Positions 28,899-39,945 of a stretch of DNA of 64,000 nt are shown piece after piece (position 1 is the stretch's first letter; every line of letters begins with the position of its first letter). Where the stretch lies: NCBI GenBank assembly GCA_001643675.2, contig LSRY02000007.1:1504001-1568000 (forward strand), read 5' to 3'. Source of the stretch: Monocercomonoides exilis (taxonomy: Eukaryota > Preaxostyla > Oxymonadida > Polymastigidae). A program made the position numbers and the translations under genes. The notes under the pieces are model-generated. The model did no database searches. It worked only from the letters and a program-made list of their open reading frames with translations, and was not told where the DNA came from.

Positions 28899-29775
28899 AT
28901 GTCTCAAAGCGATAAATCTTCAATAAATGCAGAAACAACACAAAACTCTGTTGTACAGCGCGTTACACTTCACAACCCTTCTCCGACAGCTTCTTTTGAG
29001 GGGAAATGCCTAAATGATGTCAAAAGACAAATAAATGTTGACGGAAAAGAAATTAATGATGAAAAAGATGAAGATGAAGATGAAGATGAGGGGAATCAGC
29101 AATTTCCATGCTGCGTTTATGCACTTTTTTTTTCACTAATCATTTCATTATTTCTTCTACCTCTGATTTGGAGGCACCTTCCATTTACAAAAGTGCATGT
29201 ACAATTGTTTAATGATGGTAAAGCAGTTGAAAGAGTCTTGTCAAAAGTTTGATTTCAATTTTTTTAATATCTTTTTTGTGAAATTTCAATTTTTCAGAAA
29301 TATAATTGCTATTTTTGGATAGACAAAACGAGTGCAAGAATAATGAGTAAACGTCTGCGTTAATTTTTATTGTTTTCTATTCATAATTGTTGGTTTACGT
29401 TTATATTCAGTTCCGGACTTTTTACAAAAGTTTATGACCCAACCAGGGGACGAACTCATAAAAGAAACAATTGATTTGTGCAACTCAAAACAACCTCCAT
29501 CTGTTCCAGAAGAACCTTCTTCGAGAAATACCAAACTCGGTAGGTTTGCAGATGATATAGAAAATCGCATTCATGAGAAAGAAGAAGAGAATTTTCAAAA
29601 AGAAAAGAAAAACTACGAAAAACTGAAATTGGCTAATCAAAATTGGGAAAGAAACAAAGAAGAAGCTTGCCACATTCTACACGAAATGTACAAGGATTCA
29701 CAAGCTTTTTCTGATTTCCAGAAGAAGCAACTTTCTTCAGTGGATCCGCCATTTAAAAACGTCAAAATTTTTTAA
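28899..29775 (+). CDS. Single-pass membrane protein with coiled-coil tail, function unknown
   Basis: Three exons: 28899-29246, 29298-29358, 29411-29775; 257 aa. The introns are 51 and 52 bp. Without splicing, these look like two separate small frames. The start is the ATG at 28899 (MSQSDKSS). Residues about 50-65 are Asp/Glu-rich (DEKDEDEDEDEG). A hydrophobic segment follows at about 70-93 (CCVYALFFSLIISLFLLPLIW). After it come YFWIDKTSARIMSKRLLPD, PDFLQKFMTQPGDEL and a Lys/Glu-rich helix (NFQKEKKNYEKLKLANQNW). I do not recognise the family. The acidic N-terminus with no signal peptide suggests an internal or type II anchor in an intracellular membrane. Confidence 0.75.
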
Positions 29776-29900
29776 TGTTAAATTATAATTGTTTGTATGA
29801 TTTTACTTTAAAGGTCTTGTTTGAACATTTTCTTCAAATTTTTTGTTATATTTTCAGATCTCATTTCACATTCTTTTATATTTTGTTTTTTATTTTGAGG

Positions 29901-32835
29901 ATGGCTTTTCCTTTCTATTCCTCGGAAAGCGAAAGATCATCTCTAAGATTTTCTGCGTTTCTATCTCAACATTCTGCGGACGAAACTCGTCATACAGATG
30001 AAGATTCTGCTGATTCTTTAAGAAGAAAAAATCGAGAAAACTATCTTGGCCTTCGTCGATATGAAGAAGATAGCTTTTCTGAAACAACAATGATTGATGT
30101 ATAATAATTTGTTTTGAAAAGATTTATTAACTTATGTGAAGAAAAATTCATTAGTTCAAATTATTCAAAAACTATCAAATTCTGAAGAAGAAATGAGAGA
30201 ATCTCTAAAACAATTATGCTCCATTGTTTCTACAATGTGTCCAAAGCCAATTCTTAATTCAACAATAAAACTTATGCTTTCCCTAAATCTTCTGGAGCCA
30301 CTTCAACAATTTTTGAAGCCTACTACCCATACAGATCTTATTGTGTGTTATTTTCACTTAAGCACCAATTTAATCACTATTTATGTCTATCAAGATATTA
30401 TCATTGCAACTAATCCATAATATTCGTATGATTTATAATTTCATTAAGAATCTTCAAAATTTTGACCAAATTAGTTGCATGTGAAATTTTGAAATTCACA
30501 AAGGAAATACTTTATTCTTCGTGCCTGTCATTTTTTCCTGCATTGTTTCAAAGCTCAGTCCCCAAAATTATTGAATTAGTGTGATTTATGAAATTTTCTG
30601 TTTTTAGAAATCATTTCTTTTTGAGACATGCAAATGCGTGCATTTTCTTTCTATTTTTTCAACAGATTTCAGAGACTACTGCGTGCAATTTGATCTTGTT
30701 GCTCCTGTAATTTCCATCATACAGACATCAAGTCAAGAACTCTTCTTCCCTTCAGCAAGCCAATCATTGATTCCTCAATCATCATCTGTGCTTTGTGCAG
30801 GATTGATGGCATTTGAAGGGCTTTCGTCAGTGAGATGGAGAGGCAGAGGAAGTCAATCAGCAGTAGCAACTGCAGCCACTGCTTCTGACAATCCTTCACC
30901 AAATGAAGAAGAAATTGATTTGTCATCTTCTCAGCCTTCGCTGAGCGGAATGATGGAAATTGAGCCAGAAGCGTCTTCTTCTTCTGCTCCTCAGCCTTCT
31001 ACTTCTTCTTCCGAGCCTTCAACCAGCAATGTGAATGAAACATCAGAAGAGCCACATGCAGAGGCAGGCAGTGCTGCAATCAAAGCTGACAAGCTGCTGA
31101 ACGATTCGATGCCAATGATTCTCTGCCTCACAAGCAGCTCTGATGAAAACATTGTTGTTCACTCTACGGCAGCTGTGTATAAACTCACTTATGACAATTC
31201 TGATGCTATCAAAGTGTGAAATTTGCGGGGAATTGAAAAAAAAAAAATTAATTAACAAGGAAACAAAAGAAAGAAGAAGAAAATCAGAAAACTATTTCAT
31301 TTTCTTTTCTTTTCTTTTCTTTTCTTTCTTTCTTTCTTTCTTTACGATTTATTATTGTTGCAATTCTGTTGATTCTTTTTTGTTTGATAATTCCAATCAG
31401 ACGTTTTTGGAATGGGAAAATATAAATTCCTTTGCGACGTTGCTCGGAAGCGAGAATCCTCTTATTCAATGGAACACTCTCAGAACACTTGGAAATTGTC
31501 TTCAATATTCTGAAACTAATTTAGACGTATGCTGACTTTCTCAAAATGCATATTTTTGATTTTCATTTATTTATTCTTTATTTATTTCTCTATTTTCGTA
31601 TTGATCTCGCTTTATTATGAATTAAAATAAAATAAAATAAAATAATAATGAATGAAATTTCATTTATAAAAATCATATTGAAAAATTTCTTTAGGCAATT
31701 TGGAGATTAAACATTGTTCATTTTCTGAGTCATTTGATTCTGCAGCCCAATCCCCGATTGAGAAAAGAAGCACTTTGGATTTCAGTTACGATTATTCAGT
31801 GCGAGCGGAAATATGTTTGCATTTTTCTTGTCTTATATTTTGTTTTGTTTTGTTTTGTTTTGTTTTGTTCCATTGTCAAAACAAATGTTTTATATTTGAT
31901 CCTTTTATTTTGCTATCTTTCTTTTCAACTTAAATTTTCAAATTTGCATTTTTCTTTTCAAATGATATATTTCCTCCTTTGTTGTTACTCATCTTTTTTT
32001 TTTCTTTTATTTTATTTTAATTCACATATTGCATGTGTCTGCTTATATATTTATATTTATATTTATATTTATATTTATATTTATATTTATATTTATATTT
32101 ATATTTATATTTATATTTATATTTATAAATATGTATATTAAAATACTAAATTAATAAATATTAATATTTTAGATTGCTTCACTTTTCAACAACTCTGTAA
32201 TCTCATCCATGCTTTCGGTGCTTCCTTCATCGCAGAACGAAAGCCAGAAGGAGATTCTGCTTGCAATTGAGTCCATTGTTAAGACATCCACACTGTGCTT
32301 TGTGCGTTTGGTGGAACTTAACTTGGTCGAAGCGCTTGTTCGGTTACTTCCGAATTCGCCAAATCCAATTATTTATTTCATATTAAAAATTTTTAATATG
32401 CTTCTTTCTTCTGGGCAGTTCTACAAAGAGTTTATTGTTCAAGAATTTAAATGCAATTTTCGATTTGTCCTTGATACTGCTGCTCAGCTTGGCTTTCTTC
32501 ATTTTCCTGCAGAAATTCAAGATTCAGACAATTCAAACGATCAATTAAATCAGTTGCTTGCAGTGATTACTTCTTTTATACACTCCCTCCAACCTTCACC
32601 TTCTCCGTCAATCAGATCAGCAAATATTGTGGTTCTTCGTATTTGTGCATTAAGAGGAGATGCTTATTTGGGAATTCTTGTTAATCATGAAAATAACAAA
32701 ATTAGAACAATTGCAGAGGGAATAATGGAAAATTGGTTTAACAACCAAGAGTCATTTGATGAGATGAATGAAAGAAATTTACCAATAACTGTTAACTTTT
32801 CTTTTTTAATTGAAAAAAAGCTTTCTGAAGAATAA
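29901..32835 (+). CDS. Importin alpha (karyopherin alpha), divergent
   Basis: Adaptor that binds classical nuclear localisation signals and importin beta. Exons: 29901-30098, 30142-30344, 30449-30580, 30673-31213, 31401-31526, 31695-31814, 32173-32835; 660 aa in one frame. The basic N-terminal stretch LRRKNRENYLGLRR resembles an importin-beta-binding domain. ARM repeats follow in the family order: DYCVQFDLVAPVISII, ENIVVHSTAAVYKLTYDNS, PLIQWNTLRTLGNCL, RLRKEALWISVTII and ESQKEILLAIESIVKTS. About 110 residues of Ser/Glu/Pro-rich sequence interrupt the ARM array inside exon 4. The usual Trp/Asn ladder is partly lost. The junctions around exon 3 are the least certain. Introns 4-6 are long for this window and carry simple repeats. 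Confidence 0.82.
31299..31343. repeat. Simple repeat (TTTTC)n then (TTTC)n
   Basis: A pyrimidine microsatellite inside the fourth importin-alpha intron, starting as pentamers and ending as tetramers. It lengthens the polypyrimidine stretch upstream of the acceptor at about 31399-31400. Confidence 0.9.
31836..31868. repeat. Simple repeat (TTTTG)n
   Basis: A pentamer microsatellite in the sixth importin-alpha intron, shortly downstream of the GTTTGCAT donor at 31815. Confidence 0.85.
32046..32127. repeat. Hexamer tandem repeat (TTTATA)n
   Basis: About thirteen perfect or near-perfect 6-bp units just upstream of the last importin-alpha acceptor. They explain why this intron, at 358 bp, is the longest in the window. 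Confidence 0.92.
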
Positions 32836-32911
32836 AATTAATTTCTTTATAAATTCTGTTATATTTTACAAATATTTTTGAAAATTTACTAACTTATATC
32901 TCAAGATCAAT

Positions 32912-33346
32912 ATGAAGATTTTTGTGACTCTTTTGCCAAACAAGGAAACAGTTGAACACGAATGCGATCCAAATGGTATGTTACATATATTATTTATATA
33001 AGTAACTGATATAAACTACTCATATTATTAAAACATACCAAACAGACACTGTTCGTGACTTAAAATGTGCAATTGTTGCGAAACATTTCACTTTATACAA
33101 GGCAGAAAATCCAGACTGTGATGAAAATTCACTTCTTATGTTTTTTAAAGATGGAGTTTCTTTTGGGCAGCTTCGGCCAGATGTTTGCAATTGACAGATT
33201 TTTATTTATTTGATTATTGTATTCAATAGGAGGTAATTGGAAGTTGTGGAGTTGTTGAAGGTGATACAGTGGTTTTTGACTTCGAAGACTCTTCTATTGA
33301 GCTTGAGTTAAAACAACAGAAAGATGAGCGACCTCCAACTGATTAA
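32912..33346 (+). CDS. Small ubiquitin-like (beta-grasp) protein
   Basis: Three small exons, 32912-32975, 33046-33182 and 33230-33346, join to 105 aa. Introns have GTATG and GTTTG donors and CAG/TAG acceptors. The start MKIFVTLLPNKETVEHE matches the first beta hairpin of ubiquitin (MQIFVKTLTGKTITLE). Next come DTVRDLKCAIVAKH where ubiquitin has DTIENVKAKI, SLLMFFKDGV for the RLIFAGK strand, and a final strand GDTVVFDFE. There is no C-terminal diglycine: the tail is Glu/Lys-rich and ends PPTD. It is therefore unlikely to be conjugated and more likely a fold-only ubiquitin-like protein. It is too finely split to show as a long frame. The fold assignment is by eye from the pattern. Confidence 0.75.
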
Positions 33347-34038
33347 TCTTTTTTTCATCGGCATTTTTTGCGAATATTGTGTTTTTTGTCTTCATAATTA
33401 TAGAAATAATTTATTGATTATTTTAAAATAATTCTTTTCGTGTTATTTTTAAGTTGCAATATGGAAAAACCATTTCATGGGATATACATTCAACAATAGC
33501 ATAACTCATCAAATCCATATTTTTATGTAATTGTCTTTTTGCATAATCTTCGCAATACACATTTTTTTTAGTTGTTGCATATGAGTAGGAATTTTATGCT
33601 TTGTGAATTTTGTTCCAAGCGATATTCACAAGATTTTTTTCAAATTTTTTCCGTTTTCCAGATTTTTTTCGCACGAGAACGAATGATATATAATGATATG
33701 ATAGTAGATAAAAATTTTTTTACATAAAATTGATTTTTTTCCCCCATAAATGCAACATTTTTTTTACTCGTATCATTAGATACAATGCAGATTGAATCAA
33801 ATAATTCAAATTGAAAAAATAATTTATAATTTTGGGGGTCATTTAAAATAACCCCTGTTTATTTGAATTGACTTGCTCATTTTTTTTATTTTCATCCTAT
33901 TTAGAATTAAATGTTCAAAACATGAAAATAGATAACATTAAATTATTAACATAAAAGATTAATATAAAATACAAAAGTTTTTTATGATTCTCTTTTTGCA
34001 AAAATTTTGATCTTTCAATAATCAACTTCGAAAAAATA
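33347..34038. other. AT-rich intergenic DNA
   Basis: Contains the 3' end of the ubiquitin-like gene and T-rich DNA. I see no gene or repeat before the MITE that follows. Confidence 0.45.
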
Positions 34039-34438
34039 TACAGATATTGCATAAAATACCGGACATCGCACAAAATACCGGACAAGATCCATTTCACAAT
34101 AACTGCAAGAGTAATAATTCTGATAATTTTCCTCAAAACACAGCTTGTCAATACAAACTCACATGACATACAAGACTTTCAGGACAGCTTCGCTTGAGCT
34201 CGGAAAAAATATATATTGAAATCTCGGAGAAAAAGAATTTTGAGTTTCTCCGAGAATTATAAAATAATTTTTTCCGAGCTCAAGCGAAGCTGTCCTGAAA
34301 GTCTTGTATGTCATGTGAGTTTGTATTGACAAGCTGTGTTTTGAGGAAAATTATCAGAATTATTACTCTTGCAGTTATTGTGAAATGGATCTTGTCCGGT
34401 ATTTTGTGCGATGTCCGGTATTTTATGCGATATCTGTA
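34039..34438. mobile_element. MITE, family A copy 2
   Basis: A 400-bp near-perfect palindrome bounded by TA. The left end TACAGATATTGCATAAAAT mirrors the right end ATTTTATGCGATATCTGTA. Both ends carry the doubled blocks TACCGGACATCGCAC and AATACCGGACAAGATC. The left end of the 13477 copy keeps only one of these. The arms are so alike that this copy looks younger than the other. No transposase frame. Confidence 0.85.
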
Positions 34439-34757
34439 ATAATTCGATAATTCGTTTGAAATGCTATTCAAACTAATGTTATCAAATACATGAGTTATAT
34501 AACGCGAGTAAGTATGGTTTTAACAATTAAAAATTCATTTTTTCCAATATACAAATCATAAATGCTTCTGAAAACTTTTGGTTTATTTCTTCACAATTGC
34601 AAACAATTTCTTTAAAAATGAAGCACCAACAACAGCTTTTGTGCCATTTTGATCAGTTCTCATTGGATAATAACTGCTTTTTTCGTTTTTAGCAACAGCA
34701 ATTTTAAAACAATATTGTTTTTCATTTTTCGCCTTATTGTTGAACAACATTATGAAA

Positions 34758-35004
34758 TATGTCTAAATTTTTTTTAAAAGTTCCGTTTGTTTCATTTTCA
34801 AATAAAATTAAATTTTCATATTTCGATCAAATTTCTGTTCCCACTTACCTAATTTTGCTGTAATGAAAACAAAATCTTGACAAGATATTGTTTTCATGAC
34901 ACCGAAATTATGTAAGTGGGAACAGAAATTTGATCGAAATATGAAAATTTAATTTTATTTGAAAATGAAACAAACGGAACTTTTCAAAAAAATTTAGACA
35001 TATA
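34758..35004. repeat. 247-bp near-perfect hairpin (foldback)
   Basis: The left arm starts ATATGTCTAAATTTT and runs through CCGTTTGTTTCATTTTCAAA to TCTGTTCCCACTTAC. The right arm is its inverted copy, ending AAATTTAGACATAT. Each arm is about 100 bp. The central loop contains a smaller palindrome, AATCTTGACAAGAT. This is probably a non-autonomous foldback element with ends unlike the MITEs. Confidence 0.85.
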
Positions 35005-35329
35005 AACAAGAAAAATATTAAACACTGAATGAAAAATGTGTATATGGTTCTTTTTCAAAATTTCGTTTTTTTATAAAGAACATTTTGTATTATTTAAAAA
35101 AAATATTTTTCTATATTTATCTTCTTATAAAACCGATCACACATTCTGTTTTTTATGCTTTCAATACTTGAAACCTTTGGCTTTTATCTGTTTTAATTTT
35201 TATCCCTCTTCATCCAAATGATAACTCACAAACTCAATTTCTATATCAATTGTGATTGACATTTATTCTCTTGCATCCCCATCAACGGCTTTCACTCCAG
35301 CAAACTCAAAGTCCCATCAACGAATCAAT

Positions 35330-37278
35330 CATCTCTCTCCTCAGCAGATCCGACAAATCCCTCTTTGTCTTCAACACCTCTTTCTTCCAACAAACGCTTT
35401 CTTTATCAAATGCTTCCATGATACACGAAGGATCAGAAAATAACAGAGAAAATTCAGGATGATTTTCTTCATTCGGACTGAACAGCAACAAATTTGAATG
35501 GTGCATATAGAAAAATACAAATAACGGAAATGATTGGTGTGGAGCGCTAAAAATTATTTTGCGAAAATGCCAATCTCACAATCACGTCTTGTTCATTTTA
35601 CAATTACTCGACTTGTAATCATGGAGGAGAATTATTTTGCAGATATTTATAAAATTTCAACATCGAAAAATCCAATTTCACAAATAGTTCTGCTTTGAAT
35701 GGAGGGGCAGCACACATGTTCTATCCGCAATCCAGTTCTGTTTGGGTATTATTTGAAAACAGAGTGGAAAGTTGTTAAATTACAAATTGGTGCGGAACTG
35801 GTTGGTATTTCAGACTCGAAAACATGCCATCAAATGCTCAATTCCTGCTCACCAAATGCAAGTGTATCGCAAATTCTGGTGGAGACTCTTCGGGTTCTTA
35901 AACGTTCAACTGGCCTCCAAGCAACAAACCAGAATATTTTTTGGTAAATGATTGTCAGTTTATAAATAATAAATTGACATCGTCTTCTTCTTATGGAGGT
36001 TCTGCTATGTTTTTCAGAGAAACATATTCTTGGATGAGTTGAACAAAATTAATCTCCTTTTGCTGCTATGATTGTAAAATCGCAACAAATGGCAAAGGCA
36101 ATGATGTATTTTTCATTGACAATGCAATCACCCAATCTCCATTCGAGAATTGTGGTTCAACAACTCCAACACAAAGGGTATGGAATAATGGAACTGCAGA
36201 AAACTCAATGTACAATAGCTGGCTCCCACTTGTAATACCAAACAAAATTGTTGCCAACAGCGGATCAGATGTCGATGCATGTGGAAAAACACAGCAAAAC
36301 CCATGCGCCACCATTGAGTATGCCCTCTATGGATTTGGTTTTTTCAAAGAAGCTTCACTTATCCTCCTCCACTCCACATTCACTCCCACAAAGACTCTCA
36401 CATTCCGTGCCCCAAATACAAAAATCACTGGAAATGGCACAACTGCCACCATCATCGCTTCCAGTGGTATTCCCCAACCAACTTCTTCATCCTCTCCCTC
36501 ATCATCGACATCTTCTTCACCAGATACATCTGCCTTGTCTGCTCTCTTCCAACAAACTCAGGGCTCCCTCACAGTCTCTGCTTTCGCCATCGCACACAAC
36601 TCCACAAATCAAATCACCCCCATCCTCTTCCACCTCTCCGATAACTCCCCTTCCCTCAACCTCAACACAACCACCATCACCGGAACAACCTCCATGACAA
36701 TAAAAGCACACCTCTTCTTCCTCACTGCTGGCTCCCTCTCCCTCAACCACACAGCAATCACCAGTCTCGCCCTCAACGGCCAAAGTATCTTCCACCTCAC
36801 CTCCCTCACAAATCCCCTCACCCTCAACTCCTCCAACATCACCGACATCACCTCCACTGCCACCCCCACCAGCTGTGTCCTCTCCTCTGCCACTTCCCCT
36901 TCCCTCTCCCTCTCCCTCGCCAACTGCACCATCACCAACATCAACTCAGCTCCACAAAACCAACAGACTGCCACCAATGGCGGGTGTATCTCATTCGCAT
37001 CATCTGCCTCCGCCAACACATTTTCGGTGAGTGAATCCATCTTTTCCACCTGCTCTGTGAGCGAAAGTGAAACGAGTGCTTTAGAAATTGAAGAGCTGAT
37101 AAATATAAAGAAAGAAAAATTCAATGGAAAAAGAAGCAAAGGAGAAAGGAAGAAAAAGTTCTTCTTTGAAAGGAAGTTGGCATTAGAGATTTTACGAGTA
37201 TGTAATATGAAAATGAAGAGAGAAATGATAACGAAAATCAATAAAATGCGTGAAGTGATGAGAAAGAAAGAGGCTTAA
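35330..37278 (+). pseudogene. Broken copy of the Pmp-like surface gene (N-terminal third)
   Basis: Parallels residues about 300-870 of the gene at 3340. Recognisable pieces are FVFNTSFF, NHGGELF, IEKSNFTN, FENCGSTTP and NKIVANSGSD. In-frame stops lie at 35650-35652, 35776-35778, 35899-35901 and 36040-36042, and there is no signal peptide or plausible start. From 36043 the frame is open and very close to the intact gene up to about 37066. There it switches to unrelated Lys/Glu-rich sequence and stops at 37276-37278. Its boundary motif is CGKTQQNPC, one residue longer than usual. The module chain, membrane segment and kinase-like tail are all absent. It is probably not translated, but could donate sequence in gene conversion. 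Confidence 0.85.
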
Positions 37279-37948
37279 TTAAGGAAAAAGAGAAAGATCA
37301 TTTTGAAATCATGAGATTTCGACAAAAAAAGAATGATCGAAAACATGAAAGGAAATAAGGAAAAATGAAAAAGGAAAAGGAAATATACCTACGATTCTGC
37401 AACTACAACATCCAAGTGCAATGTTTATTGTGATTATGGATTCTGCATTATGAAACACGAACACGTAACAAATTTATTTTTCAGAATTTACAGAATATCA
37501 TAGTTTTCTTTTTAATATTTAAGCAAAAACTCTTAAAATTATCTTCGAAGAGAATCATTCTTCACACAAAACTCAAAACAAACAACAATTTAACTTTATC
37601 TGCAAATTATAAATTTAACATTTATTTAATTAAAGCGTGTAAACAAGCTTCCATAGAATTATCAAGGTTTGGTCAATAAGACTGTCAAAAAAGGTTTGAT
37701 TATTCTTTTATTTCCACTTTATTGTTGTTAATGTTATTTAATTGTTTTTTTTTTCCTTTCCCACAATAATTATTAATTTGAATGATCTTTTCTAATTTGA
37801 ATTAGGATGATGATTTTATATTTTTGCCCTTTTATTTGAATGAAGTGACCTTAATTCAAATTGACGTAGGTTTATCTATAAAACCTCAATTTATTCAATT
37901 TTCCCAACTTAATCTGCATTGTATCTATTCTATGCTGTGTAAACCTTC
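37279..37948. other. AT-rich DNA between pseudogene and foldback element
   Basis: Begins A/G-rich, continuing the composition of the unrelated 3' end of the pseudogene, then becomes T-rich. I see no gene or repeat. Confidence 0.45.
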
Positions 37949-38964
37949 ATATGTTCAACTTTTTAATGGGACTTTTTTTCTTTATTGGCACTTTCTTTGT
38001 TTTTGCATGCCAATCATTTAAAAAAAGCTAGATGGACCTCAACACTCGGATGTGTATGTTCATATAACAAATACATAAAATTACGGGTTTATTTTTTAAT
38101 TTTCTTTTATTTTTCGTAGAGATATTGCATTTTTTTATTTATTTTGAAGTGACTTTTTTCGGCCGAAGAAGCATTTCACAAATTTTTGAAATTCATTTTT
38201 AAAAACAACTGGCATTATCCTTTTTATATTCAAAATCTTAAGTTTAACAACTTGTTTTTTCTTTATTTTTTCACATTTCATTTTTTTATCAACATGCGAA
38301 CACAAATTTGAAAATTTCTTTGTTATTTAAATGAAGAGTTAAAAATAAAAATGTGATATGAAAAATGCACACTCTTATGAAGAAGTGTGAAAAATGTTGA
38401 ACATTAATATTTTCTATTTTCATCAAACTCATCAAAATGGAATAAGTTTGATCTCAGATCATTCAATGTTGTGACCATTCACCTTTTCAAGATAATAAGA
38501 AAATTTCAATGTTCAACCTTTTTCACACTTCTTTATTAAATCGTGTATTTTTCATATCATATTTTTGTTTTTAACGCTTCATTTAAATAACAAAGAAATT
38601 TTCAAAATTGTGTTCGCATGTTGATAAAAAATTGAAATGTGAAAAAATCTAGAAAAAACATGTTGTTAAACTTAAGATTTTGAATATAAAAAGGATAATG
38701 CCAGTTGTTTTTAAAAATGAATTTCAAAAATTTGTGAAATGCTTCTTCGGCCGAAAAAAGTCACTTCAAAATAAATAAAAAAATGCAATATCTCTACGAA
38801 AAATAAAAGAAAATTAAAAAATAAACCCGTAATTTTATGTATTTGTTATATGAACATACACATCCGAGTGTTGAGGTCCATCTAGCTTTTTTTAAATGAT
38901 TGGCATGCAAAAACAAAGAAAGTGCCAATAAAGAAAAAAAGTCCCATTAAAAAGTTGAACATAT
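37949..38964. mobile_element. 1-kb foldback element
   Basis: About 1016 bp. The arms are roughly 450 bp each, and the left-arm sequence returns almost unchanged in inverted orientation. The ends are ATATGTTCAACTTTTTAATG and its complement. Internal landmarks seen in both arms are CTCAACACTCGGATGTG, TTTTTTCGGCCGAAGAAGC and CAACATGCGAACACAA. The middle, near 38400-38510, is short and weakly paired. There is no transposase frame. It is the largest of the palindromic elements here and shares no end sequence with the others. Confidence 0.88.
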
Positions 38965-39945
38965 TTGAACTGTATTTTTTCTTTCAATTTCAGCATTTGG
39001 ATCCAATTTTTTTTTCCCCGTTTCAAAACACTTTCAAATGCCCAAAAAATAATAAGCATCAAAATAAAGGCAGTTTTCATTTTGAATTTTGAATTTGAAT
39101 AAGAAAAACAATGATTCAAGGGTTTCAGGTTTTGTTCAAATCAATGACACCTTTTGAAAGAAAACTCTAATGCATATCATTCCTTAAGTTTTCATTCAAG
39201 GTGATATTTGATTCCATATTCTTTTTCAACAAGTTATAAAAACAATTCAATAATTCATGCAAGAGCTTTATTCTTTGGAAGCAAATTTTGTTCTAACTGA
39301 ACATTTTTGCAACAATATTTCACTCCGTAATTGCTTTTGTTTCGTGAAATGACAATGATAGCAATAAAATATTAATCCATGCAAATTAAAAAGATCCTAG
39401 AACATAACATCTATTTCTTAATCTCAATATTTGTGTGCTCTCCAAAACAGTCCCAAAATAAAAGAGGTGTTCAATAATTCTCCACGAAAGTTGTTTCTGA
39501 ACAAAACCAAAAAATTGAATGGAAAAAAGATATGGAAAGAAGTGCATTTTAAAGGAAACTCATCGCACGACACATCAAACACAAAAACACAAAAATAGAT
39601 CTGTGCTCAAGGACTCCACACAAATTCCTCTTCTTGTTGTTTACCACAGCTTTGTGATAGCTCATAAATCTCCTCTCAAAAATAAAAACAAAAGATAAAT
39701 AAAAAAACCTAATTCTTAAATACTAATGATGCGACGATGTTCAATTTGAAACAAAAGTCTGGCTTCAAATTACCCTGTGACCTGCTGGCCAAATCCGTGA
39801 GAAAATGATTGCCTCAAGGCAACTTACAGATTAACCAACAAATCACTATTCTCAATCCATTCATCCGTACCATCCTGCGCCAAGTATCCTCCATCTCTTT
39901 GGTGTTCTAATCCTGATTTTGGTTTCTCAACAACCACTGCCTCCT
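38965..39945. other. AT-rich intergenic DNA, 3' flank of the second giant gene
   Basis: About 980 bases with no supported gene. The second giant gene reads leftward into this interval, so its 3' UTR and terminator should lie here. No repeat or RNA gene is apparent. Confidence 0.45.

Noticed and set aside
32046-32127. Regular 6-bp array considered as a CRISPR-like or satellite array
   Set aside because: There are no spacers; it is a simple microsatellite inside an intron.
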